DNA of 64,000 nucleotides, from NCBI RefSeq assembly GCF_002257665.1, contig NZ_MQWB01000001.1, positions 3,545,119 through 3,609,118 on the forward strand, in the 5' to 3' direction. The position numbers and the translations under genes were made by a program. Source of the DNA: Rubricoccus marinus. GTDB taxonomy: Bacteria > Bacteroidota > Rhodothermia > Rhodothermales > Rubricoccaceae. Below are positions 50,428 to 60,500 of the stretch, one piece after another. The notes under the pieces were generated by a model that was given only the letters and a program-made list of their open reading frames with translations, did no database searches and was not told where the DNA came from. The first letter of the stretch is position 1. Each line of letters opens with the position of its first letter.

Positions 50428-51945
50428 TTAGCGAGGGAGCTTGAGCTGCGTACCCGATGGGATCGTTTCACTCAGCCCAACCTGATTCAAAATGGCAAGT
50501 CCCTCTGGCGTCAAGCCCGGGACGTCTGCACGCCCGTTCAGGAAAGATGAGAACGGAGCCGAACGGTTCACCGTCACGACGTCCAGACGGACGGGCTGGC
50601 GGTTGAGGTACTGAGAATCGGAGAGGCGCTGGAAGCTGCGCATCGTCCGGCTGAACTCTGGGGCGTAGGTCTGGTAGCCCTGCTGGTTCGTGTAGCCCAA
50701 GATCTCGTAGACGTTTCCGCCGTACTCGATGTAACTGGCCAGGAAGCTGATGCTACCTGTCTGCTGAGCGGCCTGCCCTTCCAGAAGCACGGCGGGGTTT
50801 CCGTTCGCGGAGTAGTTCTCCTGACCGGTCACGGAGATCCCCTGCTGACCTCTCAGTTCCTGAGCTGCTTGAGCGGCGCTGGACTGGCTCGCGAGTGAGA
50901 GCTGAAGGATCGCGCGGCCGTTGGGCTCCCCGATGAGGACAGCCTGGCGGGTATTGGACACCTGCCACCCGTTTGGAACCGTAAAGCGGAACGCGAGCTC
51001 GGGGTGGTAGAACACGCCGTTCTCAACGAAGCCCTCGCGCGGGTTCTCACCGAGAACCATGCCCTCTATCTCAGCGAGGTACTCGGACGCGTTCACCATT
51101 GTCCCCTCGTACAGCGAGGCGAGTTGGGGGATGGTCTGCTCACGCTCCGACGGATCTGGGTGCGTCGAAAGGAAGCTCGGGAGCGCGCCGCCGCCGGCCT
51201 CTTGAATACGACCCAGGCTCCGGAAAAAGTCAGCGGCCTGCGCCGCATCGTATCCCGAGAACTCCGAGTACGCAACGCCCGCCTCGTCGGCCTCACGTTC
51301 GGCGTCTCGTCCGTACTTCAGGAAGAGTAGTTGAGCACCCTGGCTTCCGTACTCCAGGATTCCCTGCGCGAGGTCTCCCCCGCCAAGTACAGCGCCACCG
51401 ATCGCAGCGCCGACGACGCCTAGTTGGCCGAGCTGCGCCTTGAACGCCTGGCGAGACGAATGCTGCGCTACGACGTGACCAATCTCATGACCGAGGACCA
51501 TCGCGAGCTGAGCCTCATTGTCGAGGTGAGCCATCAGGCCCCGAGTGACATACACGTACCCGCCAGGAAGCGCGAACGCGTTCACGACCGGGCTGTCCAG
51601 AACACGGAACGTGAACGGCGTTTGCCGGATCTCGCTAAACGCGGCCCGATCGAGCTGTACCTCGCCAGAGGCCGCCGCACGCTCAATGGCATCGAAGGCG
51701 TTGGAGAGAACCACGTTGCCGAGCTCGTCCACGTAGTCCGCGACGCCCGCGTTGGTGGTGAGACCGTACTGAGCAACGATCTGCTGATCGGCCTGCCCAC
51801 CGAGTTGGACCTGTTGCGTCCAGGAGTACGCACCACGCTGGCTCTCGCCGGTTACGAGGTTGACGTTCTGCGCGCCGCAGCCCGAGAGGACGAGAAAGAC
51901 GACGAGGAATGGCAGCCTCTGGCGCCAACGAGAAAGGAAGATCAT
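50428..51945 (-). CDS. M48-family metallopeptidase lipoprotein (BepA-like)
   Basis: 505 residues from the ATG at 51945; lipobox LVLSGC (Cys23). Zinc motif LGHEIGHVVAQH, with His153, Glu154 and His157, and third ligand region READEAGVAY near 225-235. Residues 1-280 are the M48 domain. The C-terminal half is a separate domain (GFVENGVFYHPELAFRFTVPNGW, from about 315) with a LysM-like end. Like BepA/LoiP it may take part in outer-membrane protein quality control. The signal peptide starts with motif-derived residues (WRQRLP). Confidence 0.92.
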   Translation of the reverse strand: MIFLSRWRQRLPFLVVFLVLSGCGAQNVNLVTGESQRGAYSWTQQVQLGGQADQQIVAQYGLTTNAGVADYVDELGNVVLSNAFDAIERAAASGEVQLDRAAFSEIRQTPFTFRVLDSPVVNAFALPGGYVYVTRGLMAHLDNEAQLAMVLGHEIGHVVAQHSSRQAFKAQLGQLGVVGAAIGGAVLGGGDLAQGILEYGSQGAQLLFLKYGRDAEREADEAGVAYSEFSGYDAAQAADFFRSLGRIQEAGGGALPSFLSTHPDPSEREQTIPQLASLYEGTMVNASEYLAEIEGMVLGENPREGFVENGVFYHPELAFRFTVPNGWQVSNTRQAVLIGEPNGRAILQLSLASQSSAAQAAQELRGQQGISVTGQENYSANGNPAVLLEGQAAQQTGSISFLASYIEYGGNVYEILGYTNQQGYQTYAPEFSRTMRSFQRLSDSQYLNRQPVRLDVVTVNRSAPFSSFLNGRADVPGLTPEGLAILNQVGLSETIPSGTQLKLPR

Positions 51946-51955
51946 AGAAGTGAGA

Positions 51956-53131
51956 TCAAGAAGGGAAAGAGGCAGGCTCGGTGGAGAGCGCTGGTGTAAC
52001 AGTTCCGCGTACGACGGAGAACGCAGAGTGCTCCGGGTCCGCAAAGTCAATCGTGCCCTCGAAGGGCTCGGAGCGAGCCGCCGTCATGAGGCTTTGCCCC
52101 ACCGCGTCGGACGTGAGGAGGTCGAGAACGGCCTGCGTTCGCTCGGGATCGAGGGCGCCGAACACGTCGTCGAGGAGGAAAAGCGGGGGCTCGTCCAAGT
52201 GTTCTCTCAAGAACAGACCGGTCGCGATTCGCAGCGCGAGACCGAGCGTCCGGTGCTGACCCTGAGAAGCGTAGGGCCGAACGTCAAAGCCATCGAGTTG
52301 GAGGGTGACTTCGTCCAGGTGAGGCCCGACGAGTGTGCGACCGGTCTCCCGCTCCCGCCGTGCGACTCTTGCGAGGGCCTTCCGAAAAGCGTCCATGTCT
52401 TCCTCCGCAGGCTCGCCATCGCCAGAGGCCTCTGGCGCAACCGAGGGTGCGTAGGTCGCGGACGGCTCCTCCCCCGTCGCGTCGAGCAGCCGGTAGGCGT
52501 CGAGGAGAAAGCCCTGGAAGAGCTCCAGAAACCGGCGGCGGCGGCTGACGATTCGAGAGCCGAGGGTCGCTAGTTCCTCGTTCCATGCTTCCATCGTACC
52601 GGGCGCGTGACGGGCTCCGCGGCGGACCTGGAGGAGAAGCGCGTTCCTCTGCTTGAGCGCCCTCCGGTATTTCAGGAGGTCGTCTAGGTAGACCGGGTAC
52701 GCCTGGCTCAGCGTCTGGTCTAAGAAGCGCCGGCGCTCTGTTGGGCCGCCGTCGGTGAGCAGATGGTCCGCTGGGGAGAGCACCACGATGGGCACCCGAC
52801 CGACGAGGTCCGCGAGCCGATCCAATGCAGAGCCGTTCACGAACGCTCGCTTCCCCTCCCCTGGCAGCAAGGCCAGCCGGACCTTGAGCGCCGAGCGCCG
52901 CTCCCCCTCAAACGCTCCTTCCACTTCGAAGAACGACTCGCCACGGCGCACCGCGTGCGCGTCTGTAGAGGTCAGGAAGCTCTTGCTGAGACAGAGGTAG
53001 TGAACCGCCTCCAAGAGGTTCGTCTTCCCAGCCCCATTGGGCCCTACGAAGAGGTTCACCCCGGGCGAGAGATCGATGGAGGTCTCCGCGTGGGCGCGGA
53101 ACGAATGGAGGCGAAGAGAGCGGAGGCGCAT
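51956..53131 (-). CDS. recF: DNA replication/repair protein RecF
   Basis: 391 residues from the ATG at 53131 (MRLRSLRLHSFRAHAETSIDL). Walker A GPNGAGKTN at 30-38; signature/Walker B region ASQGQHRTLGLALR then PLFLLDDVFGALD. RecF loads RecA at ssDNA gaps with RecOR. A variable insert APSVAPEASGDGEPAEEDMD arises at a head-to-head motif palindrome. In many bacteria recF follows dnaN; here it sits at 52 kb. Confidence 0.96.
   Translation of the reverse strand: MRLRSLRLHSFRAHAETSIDLSPGVNLFVGPNGAGKTNLLEAVHYLCLSKSFLTSTDAHAVRRGESFFEVEGAFEGERRSALKVRLALLPGEGKRAFVNGSALDRLADLVGRVPIVVLSPADHLLTDGGPTERRRFLDQTLSQAYPVYLDDLLKYRRALKQRNALLLQVRRGARHAPGTMEAWNEELATLGSRIVSRRRRFLELFQGFLLDAYRLLDATGEEPSATYAPSVAPEASGDGEPAEEDMDAFRKALARVARRERETGRTLVGPHLDEVTLQLDGFDVRPYASQGQHRTLGLALRIATGLFLREHLDEPPLFLLDDVFGALDPERTQAVLDLLTSDAVGQSLMTAARSEPFEGTIDFADPEHSAFSVVRGTVTPALSTEPASFPS
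52420..52437. repeat. Head-to-head palindrome inside recF
   Basis: Encodes PEASG in the insert that lengthens this RecF. Confidence 0.9.
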
Positions 53132-53221
53132 ACGCTTGTGTACCGCCAACGCTTCCGGCGGTTCGGTCCCGTTGTTGAGCGTGAGGCCGTCTGGTATCCT
53201 GGGCGCTGTTCCCCCACGCCA

Positions 53222-55915
53222 ATGCGCATGCCCAGACCCTCCGCCCTCGCGACCTTCACCGCACTCCTCGTGCTGACGGCCAGCGCGATGCACGGGCATT
53301 CACGGCCTCTGGCGGCCCAAGTGAGCTCGGGGCAGACCAACGCGTGCGTCCGTGAAGCGGACCGGCTGGACCGCGTTCTCTCCGAGAGCCTAGCAAGCGA
53401 GGAAGCCGACCTCGAACGGGTCCTCGCCGACGTGCAGCGAACGCGCCAGCGGTTTCCCGAGCTGGTCGCGCCATGCACCGCTTCTCTCGCCGCGAACGAG
53501 ATCGTGGTTCTTCAGATTCTGGATAGAGTACGAGAGGCGAACAGCCTTTCTGAGATCGTTCGCGAGCGGTATTACGGCGTGATGACGCCCAACGAGCGGG
53601 CGGACTTCCACCTCAACTGGGGCTACGCCCTGACCTTGTTGGGACAGACACAGGCCTCGACGCTCGAGTACGTCAAAGCGGCTGCTCTCTCGGACGAACT
53701 CGACCCCTCGATCGCCTCGACGGTGCTGCTGTACGCAGCTCTCACGTTCAACGAAGTGGGGGACCCGAGCCGCGCCGCCGCCTACTTGCGCGAGGCCGAT
53801 TCGACGGCTCGCGCAAATCTAGAGACAGAGGGCGTGCAAGCCGCCTTGGGTGAGATCGAATTGGAGCACGCCATCCTGTACCAGCAGGAGGCGCAGTCCT
53901 CCGACGCGCCAGCGTCCTTGCATCAGAAAGCCATCGCCGCAGCGCAACGCGCACTGAGCCTGCTGACCGACGACGACTTCCAGAGCCCTGAGCAAGCGAT
54001 GTCTCACCTGGTTATCGCTCGATCCGAAATGAAGCTGGAGCGGTACGAGCAGGCAGAAGCGGCCATGCAGACCGCACGGCCTCTGGTGGAGTTCGCGAAA
54101 TCGTTCACGCCGTACGTGGAGGTCGAGCGGTGGATGATGGAAGGGGAGTTGGCCAACGCCAGAGGCCTCGGCCGTGAGAGCCGCGAGGCGTACGCGCGAG
54201 CCATCAGCGCCGCGCGAGAGGCCCGCCTCCCCACGACGGCCGTTCAGAGCCTCCTCGCTCTCGCCGAGGTTGTAGAGCAGCAAGGCGACAATGCGCAGGC
54301 GGAAGCGCACTACCGGGAAGCCATCGAGTTGGGAGAAGCCATCCGCCAGAGGCTCGGGCTGCAAGACTGGAGCCTCTCCGCCTCCGACAAGATCACGGCG
54401 CCTTCGGAGCGTCTCGCGGCCCTTCTCGCCCGGCAGGGGCGGGCCGAAGAAGCGTTCCAGGTCCTCGACGGATCGCGCGCGCGGCGCCTGCTGGACCTCC
54501 GCGCCCAAACCGCTGCACGCGAGTCCCTTCCCGAGAGCGCGCGGGCGGAGCTAGACGGCCTCCTCAACGACCTCGACGACGTACGGCTGTCCATCCCCGG
54601 AGCCTCTGGCGCCGAGCGGAGCGCTCTAGACGCGGACGCTACACGGATCCAGACGGAGATCGCGGCGCTCAGCGGCTTTACGGTTCAGTCCCCCGCAGCG
54701 CTAGATATCGGCGCGCTCCGGGACACGCTGGAAGCCCGCCAGCAGACTATGGTCTCCTACCTCGTCGGGCGGAGCGAGAGTTGGGCGTTCGTGGTTCGGC
54801 CGGACACGCTCATGGCGGTCCTCCTGCCCAGAGCTTCTGAAGCCGAGATCCGTGCTCGGATCGAGGGCATCGGCGTGATGTGGCAGGACTCAGGCGCCAG
54901 AGGCGCGAGCGGATCGGGGCCGATGACCGTCGATCCCGCGTTCGCGCTCCCCGCACTTGAGGCGTTGTACACGCAGCTCGTCGAACCCGTCGCCCCGCTC
55001 ATCGGCGACGCCAGCGGCCTCTTGGTCGTCCCCGGTACCCAGCTTTCGACGCTACCGTTTGGGATGCTCGTCAAGCCCTCAAGCGAGGCCAGCACTGCGG
55101 ACTACGCGTCCGCTGACTACCTCATCCGTCACATGCCCGTGGGGACGGAGCTTGCGGCGACGCTTCTGACGGTGCCGACAGGAGCGAGGCGCGACGGCAG
55201 CAACCTCATCTTCGGACGCAGCACGTTCGAGACGCGTGCCGACCTCCCGTTCGTACGCGCCGAGGCCAAGCGGGTCCGCCGAGCCCTCTCCTCCCCCGTC
55301 CTACGTCTCGACGCTGACGCGACGGAGTCGGACCTCGTCTCCCAACTCGGCACGGCCGACATCGTGCACATCGCATCCCACGCGGACGCGGACCCGGACT
55401 TCCCGCTTTACAGCCAAATCTCGCTCACCGATGATCCAAACGACCCGGATGACGGCACCCTACACCTCTACGAGTTGCAAGACGAGCCTCTGGCGGCCCG
55501 CCTGGTCGTCCTGAGCGGATGCTCCACCGCCAGAGGCCGGGCCCTCCGAGGCGAAGGCATGATGGGCCTCCAGTACGCCGTGCGCGCCGCTGGCGCCGCA
55601 AGCGCGCTCGCCACGCTCTGGCCTGTTGATGACCGGGCCACTGTAGACATTATGGGCGGGTTCTACGACCACCTCGCCAGCGGCCTGAGTAAGGACCGCG
55701 CGCTGCAGCAGGCGCAGCTCGATTACCTGAATGCGAACCACGGCATGGACGCGAGCCCCTTCTACTGGGCGCCTGCAGTTCTCACAGGAGACCCGGCGCC
55801 GATGCCCGTCGCGCCGAATCCGTGGCGGGGGATCTGGGGGGCCTTGCTCGGCGCAGCGGTCCTGTCGGCCGCGGTAGCTTGGTGGCTCACCCACCGACGC
55901 CGCGTTCGTGTCTGA
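53222..55915 (+). CDS. CHAT-domain protein with TPR repeats, membrane-anchored
   Basis: 897 residues from the ATG at 53222; an upstream longer frame is the shadow of recF. Signal-like N-terminus (1-33). TPR-type helical repeats at about 110-430, then a coiled-coil (RAELDGLLNDLDDVRLS) and the caspase-like CHAT domain at about 575-845 with catalytic His720 (HIASHAD) and Cys767 (LSGCSTARG). A C-terminal membrane helix (868-885, GALLGAAVLSAAVAWWL) ends in RRRVRV. The peptidase is probably outside the cytoplasmic membrane. It overlaps murQ by 8 bp, so the two are coupled. Confidence 0.9.
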   Translation: MRMPRPSALATFTALLVLTASAMHGHSRPLAAQVSSGQTNACVREADRLDRVLSESLASEEADLERVLADVQRTRQRFPELVAPCTASLAANEIVVLQILDRVREANSLSEIVRERYYGVMTPNERADFHLNWGYALTLLGQTQASTLEYVKAAALSDELDPSIASTVLLYAALTFNEVGDPSRAAAYLREADSTARANLETEGVQAALGEIELEHAILYQQEAQSSDAPASLHQKAIAAAQRALSLLTDDDFQSPEQAMSHLVIARSEMKLERYEQAEAAMQTARPLVEFAKSFTPYVEVERWMMEGELANARGLGRESREAYARAISAAREARLPTTAVQSLLALAEVVEQQGDNAQAEAHYREAIELGEAIRQRLGLQDWSLSASDKITAPSERLAALLARQGRAEEAFQVLDGSRARRLLDLRAQTAARESLPESARAELDGLLNDLDDVRLSIPGASGAERSALDADATRIQTEIAALSGFTVQSPAALDIGALRDTLEARQQTMVSYLVGRSESWAFVVRPDTLMAVLLPRASEAEIRARIEGIGVMWQDSGARGASGSGPMTVDPAFALPALEALYTQLVEPVAPLIGDASGLLVVPGTQLSTLPFGMLVKPSSEASTADYASADYLIRHMPVGTELAATLLTVPTGARRDGSNLIFGRSTFETRADLPFVRAEAKRVRRALSSPVLRLDADATESDLVSQLGTADIVHIASHADADPDFPLYSQISLTDDPNDPDDGTLHLYELQDEPLAARLVVLSGCSTARGRALRGEGMMGLQYAVRAAGAASALATLWPVDDRATVDIMGGFYDHLASGLSKDRALQQAQLDYLNANHGMDASPFYWAPAVLTGDPAPMPVAPNPWRGIWGALLGAAVLSAAVAWWLTHRRRVRV

Positions 55916-56852
55916 CCCCATCCTGTTCGAGCAACTCCAAAAGCTGACCACCGAGAAGCGCAACCCGAAGTCGATGGACATCGACGTCGCGCCTCTGGCG
56001 AGAGTGCTGGAGATCATCCACGAGGCCGACCGCGAGGCGGTGGACTCCGTAACACCGGAGCTGCCCTATGTAGCCAAGGCCGTCGAGATCCTCGTCGATG
56101 CGTTCCAGAATGGAGGGCGCCTGTTTTATGCCGGCGCTGGCACGAGCGGACGCCTCGGCGTCCTTGACGCTTCGGAATGCCCGCCCACGTTCGGGACCGA
56201 TCCAGAGCAGTTCCAGGGCCTCATCGCGGGCGGCCAGGAGGCCATGTTCAAAGCTCAGGAAGGCGCGGAGGACCACGAGTCCTACGGAGCCGACGCGATC
56301 GACGAAGCCGGCGTTACCTCAAAAGACGTCGTGTGCGGCATCGCAGCTAGCCGCCGCACGCCGTACGTAGCAGGAGCCGTGCAGCGTGGCAAAGAGATCG
56401 GCGCACGCACGCTGTTCGTGACCTGCAACCCGCGCGACGCCTTCGAAGCTTCGGACCTCGACGCGATCACCGATGTCGCCATGTGCGCCGACGTCGGCCC
56501 CGAGGTCATCATGGGGTCCACACGGATGAAGAGTGGAACGGCCACCAAGCTCATCCTGAACATGCTCTCGACCGCCAGCATGGTCCGCATGGGGAAGGTC
56601 TACGAGAACATGATGGTCGACCTCCAGATGACCAACGCGAAGCTCGTCGAGCGCTCGCGGCGGATCGTCATGACGGCCTCTGGCGTCGACTACGACGCGG
56701 CAGGCGCCGCGCTCGACGCCGCGGGCGGGCACGTCAAGACCGCCCTCGTCATGCTCCTCGCCGACGTGGACGCCGAGGCGGCACGTCAGAGAATCGAAGC
56801 TGGCGGAGGGTTCGTCCGCCACGCCATCCAGGGCACGGCGCCAGAGGCCTAA
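55908..56852 (+). CDS. murQ: N-acetylmuramic acid 6-phosphate etherase MurQ
   Basis: Splits the lactyl ether of MurNAc-6-phosphate in cell-wall recycling. 314 residues from a GTG (MSDPILFEQLQ). SIS-fold signature FYAGAGTSGRLGVLDASECPPTFG at about 67-90, including the family's catalytic Glu region. It overlaps the CHAT-TPR gene. No anmK or murP neighbour is in the window. The C-terminus ends in motif-encoded APEA. Confidence 0.94.
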   Translation: MSDPILFEQLQKLTTEKRNPKSMDIDVAPLARVLEIIHEADREAVDSVTPELPYVAKAVEILVDAFQNGGRLFYAGAGTSGRLGVLDASECPPTFGTDPEQFQGLIAGGQEAMFKAQEGAEDHESYGADAIDEAGVTSKDVVCGIAASRRTPYVAGAVQRGKEIGARTLFVTCNPRDAFEASDLDAITDVAMCADVGPEVIMGSTRMKSGTATKLILNMLSTASMVRMGKVYENMMVDLQMTNAKLVERSRRIVMTASGVDYDAAGAALDAAGGHVKTALVMLLADVDAEAARQRIEAGGGFVRHAIQGTAPEA

Positions 56853-57003
56853 GCCGCAGGCCTCTGGCGCGAGCGAATGCGACCAGAGGCCAGCGCGGGA
56901 AAAGTCCGGAGCGGGCCGCACTAGGCGACGGACTGCAACTCAGGGAAACCCTAAACGTGAGGGGATCTCCGGCTGTGACAGAACAGACGGCACCACAGCT
57001 CTG

Positions 57004-57516
57004 TTGCTTGCACCCGTGATTGCCCTCCTCTCCCTCCTGCTCTTCGCCTCCGCGCCGGCCGATTCTACCGAGTCGGCCGATGCCCTCGTGCGTCACACGG
57101 TTGCGGCCTACATCGCGCCGCACGATCCAACGCCGGACCCGGGCCTTTGGCAAATCGCCTGGGGAGATCTGAACGCAGACGGGCTTCAAGACGCCCTGGT
57201 GTTCGCCGGAGACGCGGAGTGGTGCGATGCGAACGGCTGCACGTTGCTCGTGATCGAGGCCGTTCCAGCGTTCGACCAAGAGGAGTTGGGAGCCTACATC
57301 GTTGCCGCAGAGGTCGAGATGGTGAAGCTGCCTGTCCACATCAGCGGCAGGACCACCGAGGGCTGGCACGACCTCCTCGTGCGAAGCCACGAGGGCGAGT
57401 CCGTGCGGCTTCAGTTCGATGGGGAGACCTACCCGTTCAGCTCTATCGACGGCACTCTCGAAGACGCTGACCCTTCTGAAAAGGGAGCCACTCCCCTGTT
57501 CGTGATCGCGGACTAG
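57004..57516 (+). CDS. Predicted exported protein of unknown function
   Basis: 170 residues from a TTG (a GTG at 57016 is equally possible). N-terminal hydrophobic signal LLSLLLFASAPADS, then a compact domain with GDLNADGLQDALVFAGDA, a calcium-loop-like DxNxDGxxD pattern seen in FG-GAP-like domains, and one cysteine pair around WCDANGCTLLVIE. Function unknown. It precedes mfd by 67 bp on the same strand. Confidence 0.55.
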   Translation: MLAPVIALLSLLLFASAPADSTESADALVRHTVAAYIAPHDPTPDPGLWQIAWGDLNADGLQDALVFAGDAEWCDANGCTLLVIEAVPAFDQEELGAYIVAAEVEMVKLPVHISGRTTEGWHDLLVRSHEGESVRLQFDGETYPFSSIDGTLEDADPSEKGATPLFVIAD

Positions 57517-57583
57517 CGATCCCCCTTTCTCCTGATCCGACGCCGCCGGTCCCATTTTGGGGATCGGCGGCTGTTCTGCTGTT

Positions 57584-60500
57584 GTGACGCTCTCTGATAT
57601 CCGCGACCTGGTCGCCTCCCAATCCCCGTTCGAGTTCCTCCGCCAGAGGTCGGATGGAATGGCTCCCGGCCAGACGATCCGCGTCAAGGGCGCCGCCGGT
57701 TCTCTCCCAGCGTTCGCGCTCGCGGACATTCTAGAGGCCTCTGGCGGACCGATTATCGCGCTGCTACCCGAGAGCGAATCGGCGGACTACTTGCGCTCTG
57801 ATCTCGAGCAGTTGCTTGGCGGAGACGATCAGGTGCTCTTCTTCCCTCCTACCGGGCAGTCGCCGTACGACCCCGAGCAACTCACCGACTCGCTGCCGCT
57901 CGTGCAGCGAGCTGACGCGCTCGGCCGCTTGCGCGATGGGTTCGATGGCATTCTCGTGACGAGCGTTGAGGCGATCAGCGAGAAGGTGCCGCCGCCAGAG
58001 GCCGTGGGCGAAGAGACGATGTCGATCCGGGTCGGTGACGAGGTGGCGCCAGAGGCACTGATGGAGCGGCTTACCGGTCAGGGGTTCGAGCCGGTCGAGT
58101 TCGTCAGCTCACCCGGGGAGGTCGCGACGCGCGGCGGCATCCTCGATGTCTATCCCTTCGCCGGAGGCTTCCCGATCCGGCTCGAGTTCTTCGGCGACGA
58201 GGTGGATGAGATCCGAGAGTTCGACCCGGCGAACCAGCGCTCGGTCTCGAGCCTAGATGTGGCCCGATTGATCCCGAACCTTGGGGAAACCACCGTCGAG
58301 ATCGGACATGGAGCCGTGACGCCACTGGCGTTTTTGCCAGACTATACGCCGTTAGTAACCTTCGATGATGCCCGCATGTTGGACTTCGCGAAGGGCCTAT
58401 TCGATTCCGCTGCAACGGCTTACGCAGATCAAACCCCTGATGAAGACGAAGCTCCAGTGTCTCCTCCGGAAACCCGCTATTTGAGTCCAGAATCTCTGCA
58501 AGAGGCCATAGCTAACCATCCAAGGATTATCTTTGGCACGTTCGCCTCTGGCGACGCCGATGTCGAGGTCGATCTTGGAGGAACGCCTCAGCCAGAAGTC
58601 AGCGGCGACGTTGCGCGGCTACGCCAGAGGCTGATCGAGCGGCAAGCGAACTGGACGACCGCCATCCTCTGCGATAGCGGCTCGCAGAAAAACCGTCTCT
58701 TCGAAATTCTCGGCGGCGACCGCGAGATCGGAAAGGAGCCTCCCGCCCTCTTGCTCGTCGAGTCGCTGCACGAGGGGTTCGAGATCGCCAGAAGCAAGCT
58801 GGCCATCTACACGGACCACCAGATCTTCGACCGCTACCACCGCCCGACGGCGCGGCGGCGCAAGAGGGCCTCTGGCGGGCTCACGCTTCGCGACGTGCAG
58901 GCGCTCAAGCCTGGCGACTTCGTGGTGCACGTGGACTACGGCATCGGCAAGTTCGCGGGGCTCCAGACCATCACCGTCCGGGGGCAACGCCAGGAATCGG
59001 TGCGGATGATGTTTCGGGACGGGGACGAGCTGTTCGTCAACGTGGGTGCGCTCCACAAGCTGCACAAGTACACCGGCAAGGAGGGGCACCAGCCACGGCT
59101 CACAAAGTTGGGGACCGGCGCGTGGGAGCGGCTCAAGGCGCGGACCAAGAAGCGTGTCAAAGACATCGCGCGTGACCTCATCAAGATCTACGCGGCTCGA
59201 CGCGCTTCGCAGGGCTTCGCGTTCTCTGGTGACCAAATCTGGCAGCGTGAGCTGGAAGCCTCGTTCCAGTTCGAAGAAACGCCAGACCAAGCGCTCGCCA
59301 TCGACGCGGTCAAGGAGGACATGGAGAAAGCCGTGCCCATGGACCGGCTCGTGTGCGGTGACGTGGGCTTCGGCAAGACTGAGGTCGCAGTCCGCGCGGC
59401 GTTCAAAGCTGTGCAAGACGGTAAACAAGTCGCCGTCGTGGTGCCGACGACGATCCTCGCGCGGCAGCACATCGAGACGTTCGCCAAGCGGATGGGACGC
59501 TTTCCGATCCGTATCGCGCAGATGTCTCGATTTGTACCAAAAGAAGAGCAGAAAGAGATCGTCAAGCAGATCGCCTCTGGCGAGGTCGACATCATCATCG
59601 GGACGCACCGCGTGGTCTCGAAAGACGTTCAGTTCAAAGACCTCGGGCTCCTGATTGTGGATGAGGAGCAGAAATTCGGCGTCTCGGTCAAGGAAAAGCT
59701 TCGCAAGCTCCGCCCCAACGTGGACACCCTCACGCTAACGGCGACACCGATTCCGCGCACGCTCCAGTTCTCACTTCTCGGCGCGAGGGACCTCTCCATC
59801 ATCCAAACGGCACCGACCAATCGGCAACCGGTTACAACGGAGATCCACACGTATTCGAAGGATCTCATTCGTGATGCGATTCTGTACGAAGTGGGCCGTG
59901 GCGGGCAGGTGTTCTTGGTTCACAACCGCGTGCGGGACATCGAGCAGATGGCCGGGATCATCCAGTCGCTCGCGCCGGACGTGCGGGTGCGGTTCGCACA
60001 CGGCCAAATGGCCTCCGACGAGTTGGAGCGCATCATGCTCGACTTCATGGACGGCAAGTTCGACGTGCTCGTGAGCACGACGATCGTAGAAAGCGGCCTC
60101 GACGTCTCGAACGCTAACACGATGATCGTCAACCACGCTGAGCGCCACGGACTCTCCGATCTCCACCAGCTCCGCGGCCGGGTCGGCCGGAACGATCAGC
60201 GAGCGTTCTGCTACCTCATGGTGCCCAGTATCGACGGGCTCACGCGTGAGGCGCGCCAGAGGCTGCAGGCCGTCGAGGAGTTCTCGGACCTCGGCAGCGG
60301 CATCAACATCGCCATGCGCGACCTCGACATCCGCGGTGCAGGCAACATGCTCGGCGCCGAGCAGAGTGGCTTCATTGAGGACGTGGGCTTCGAGACGTAC
60401 CACAACATCTTGGACGAGGCCGTTCAAGAGCTCAGGGCTGACGAGTTCGCCGAGGTCTTCGCAGACCAAGACACCGCCCCGCCCGCACCGGAGCCGACGG

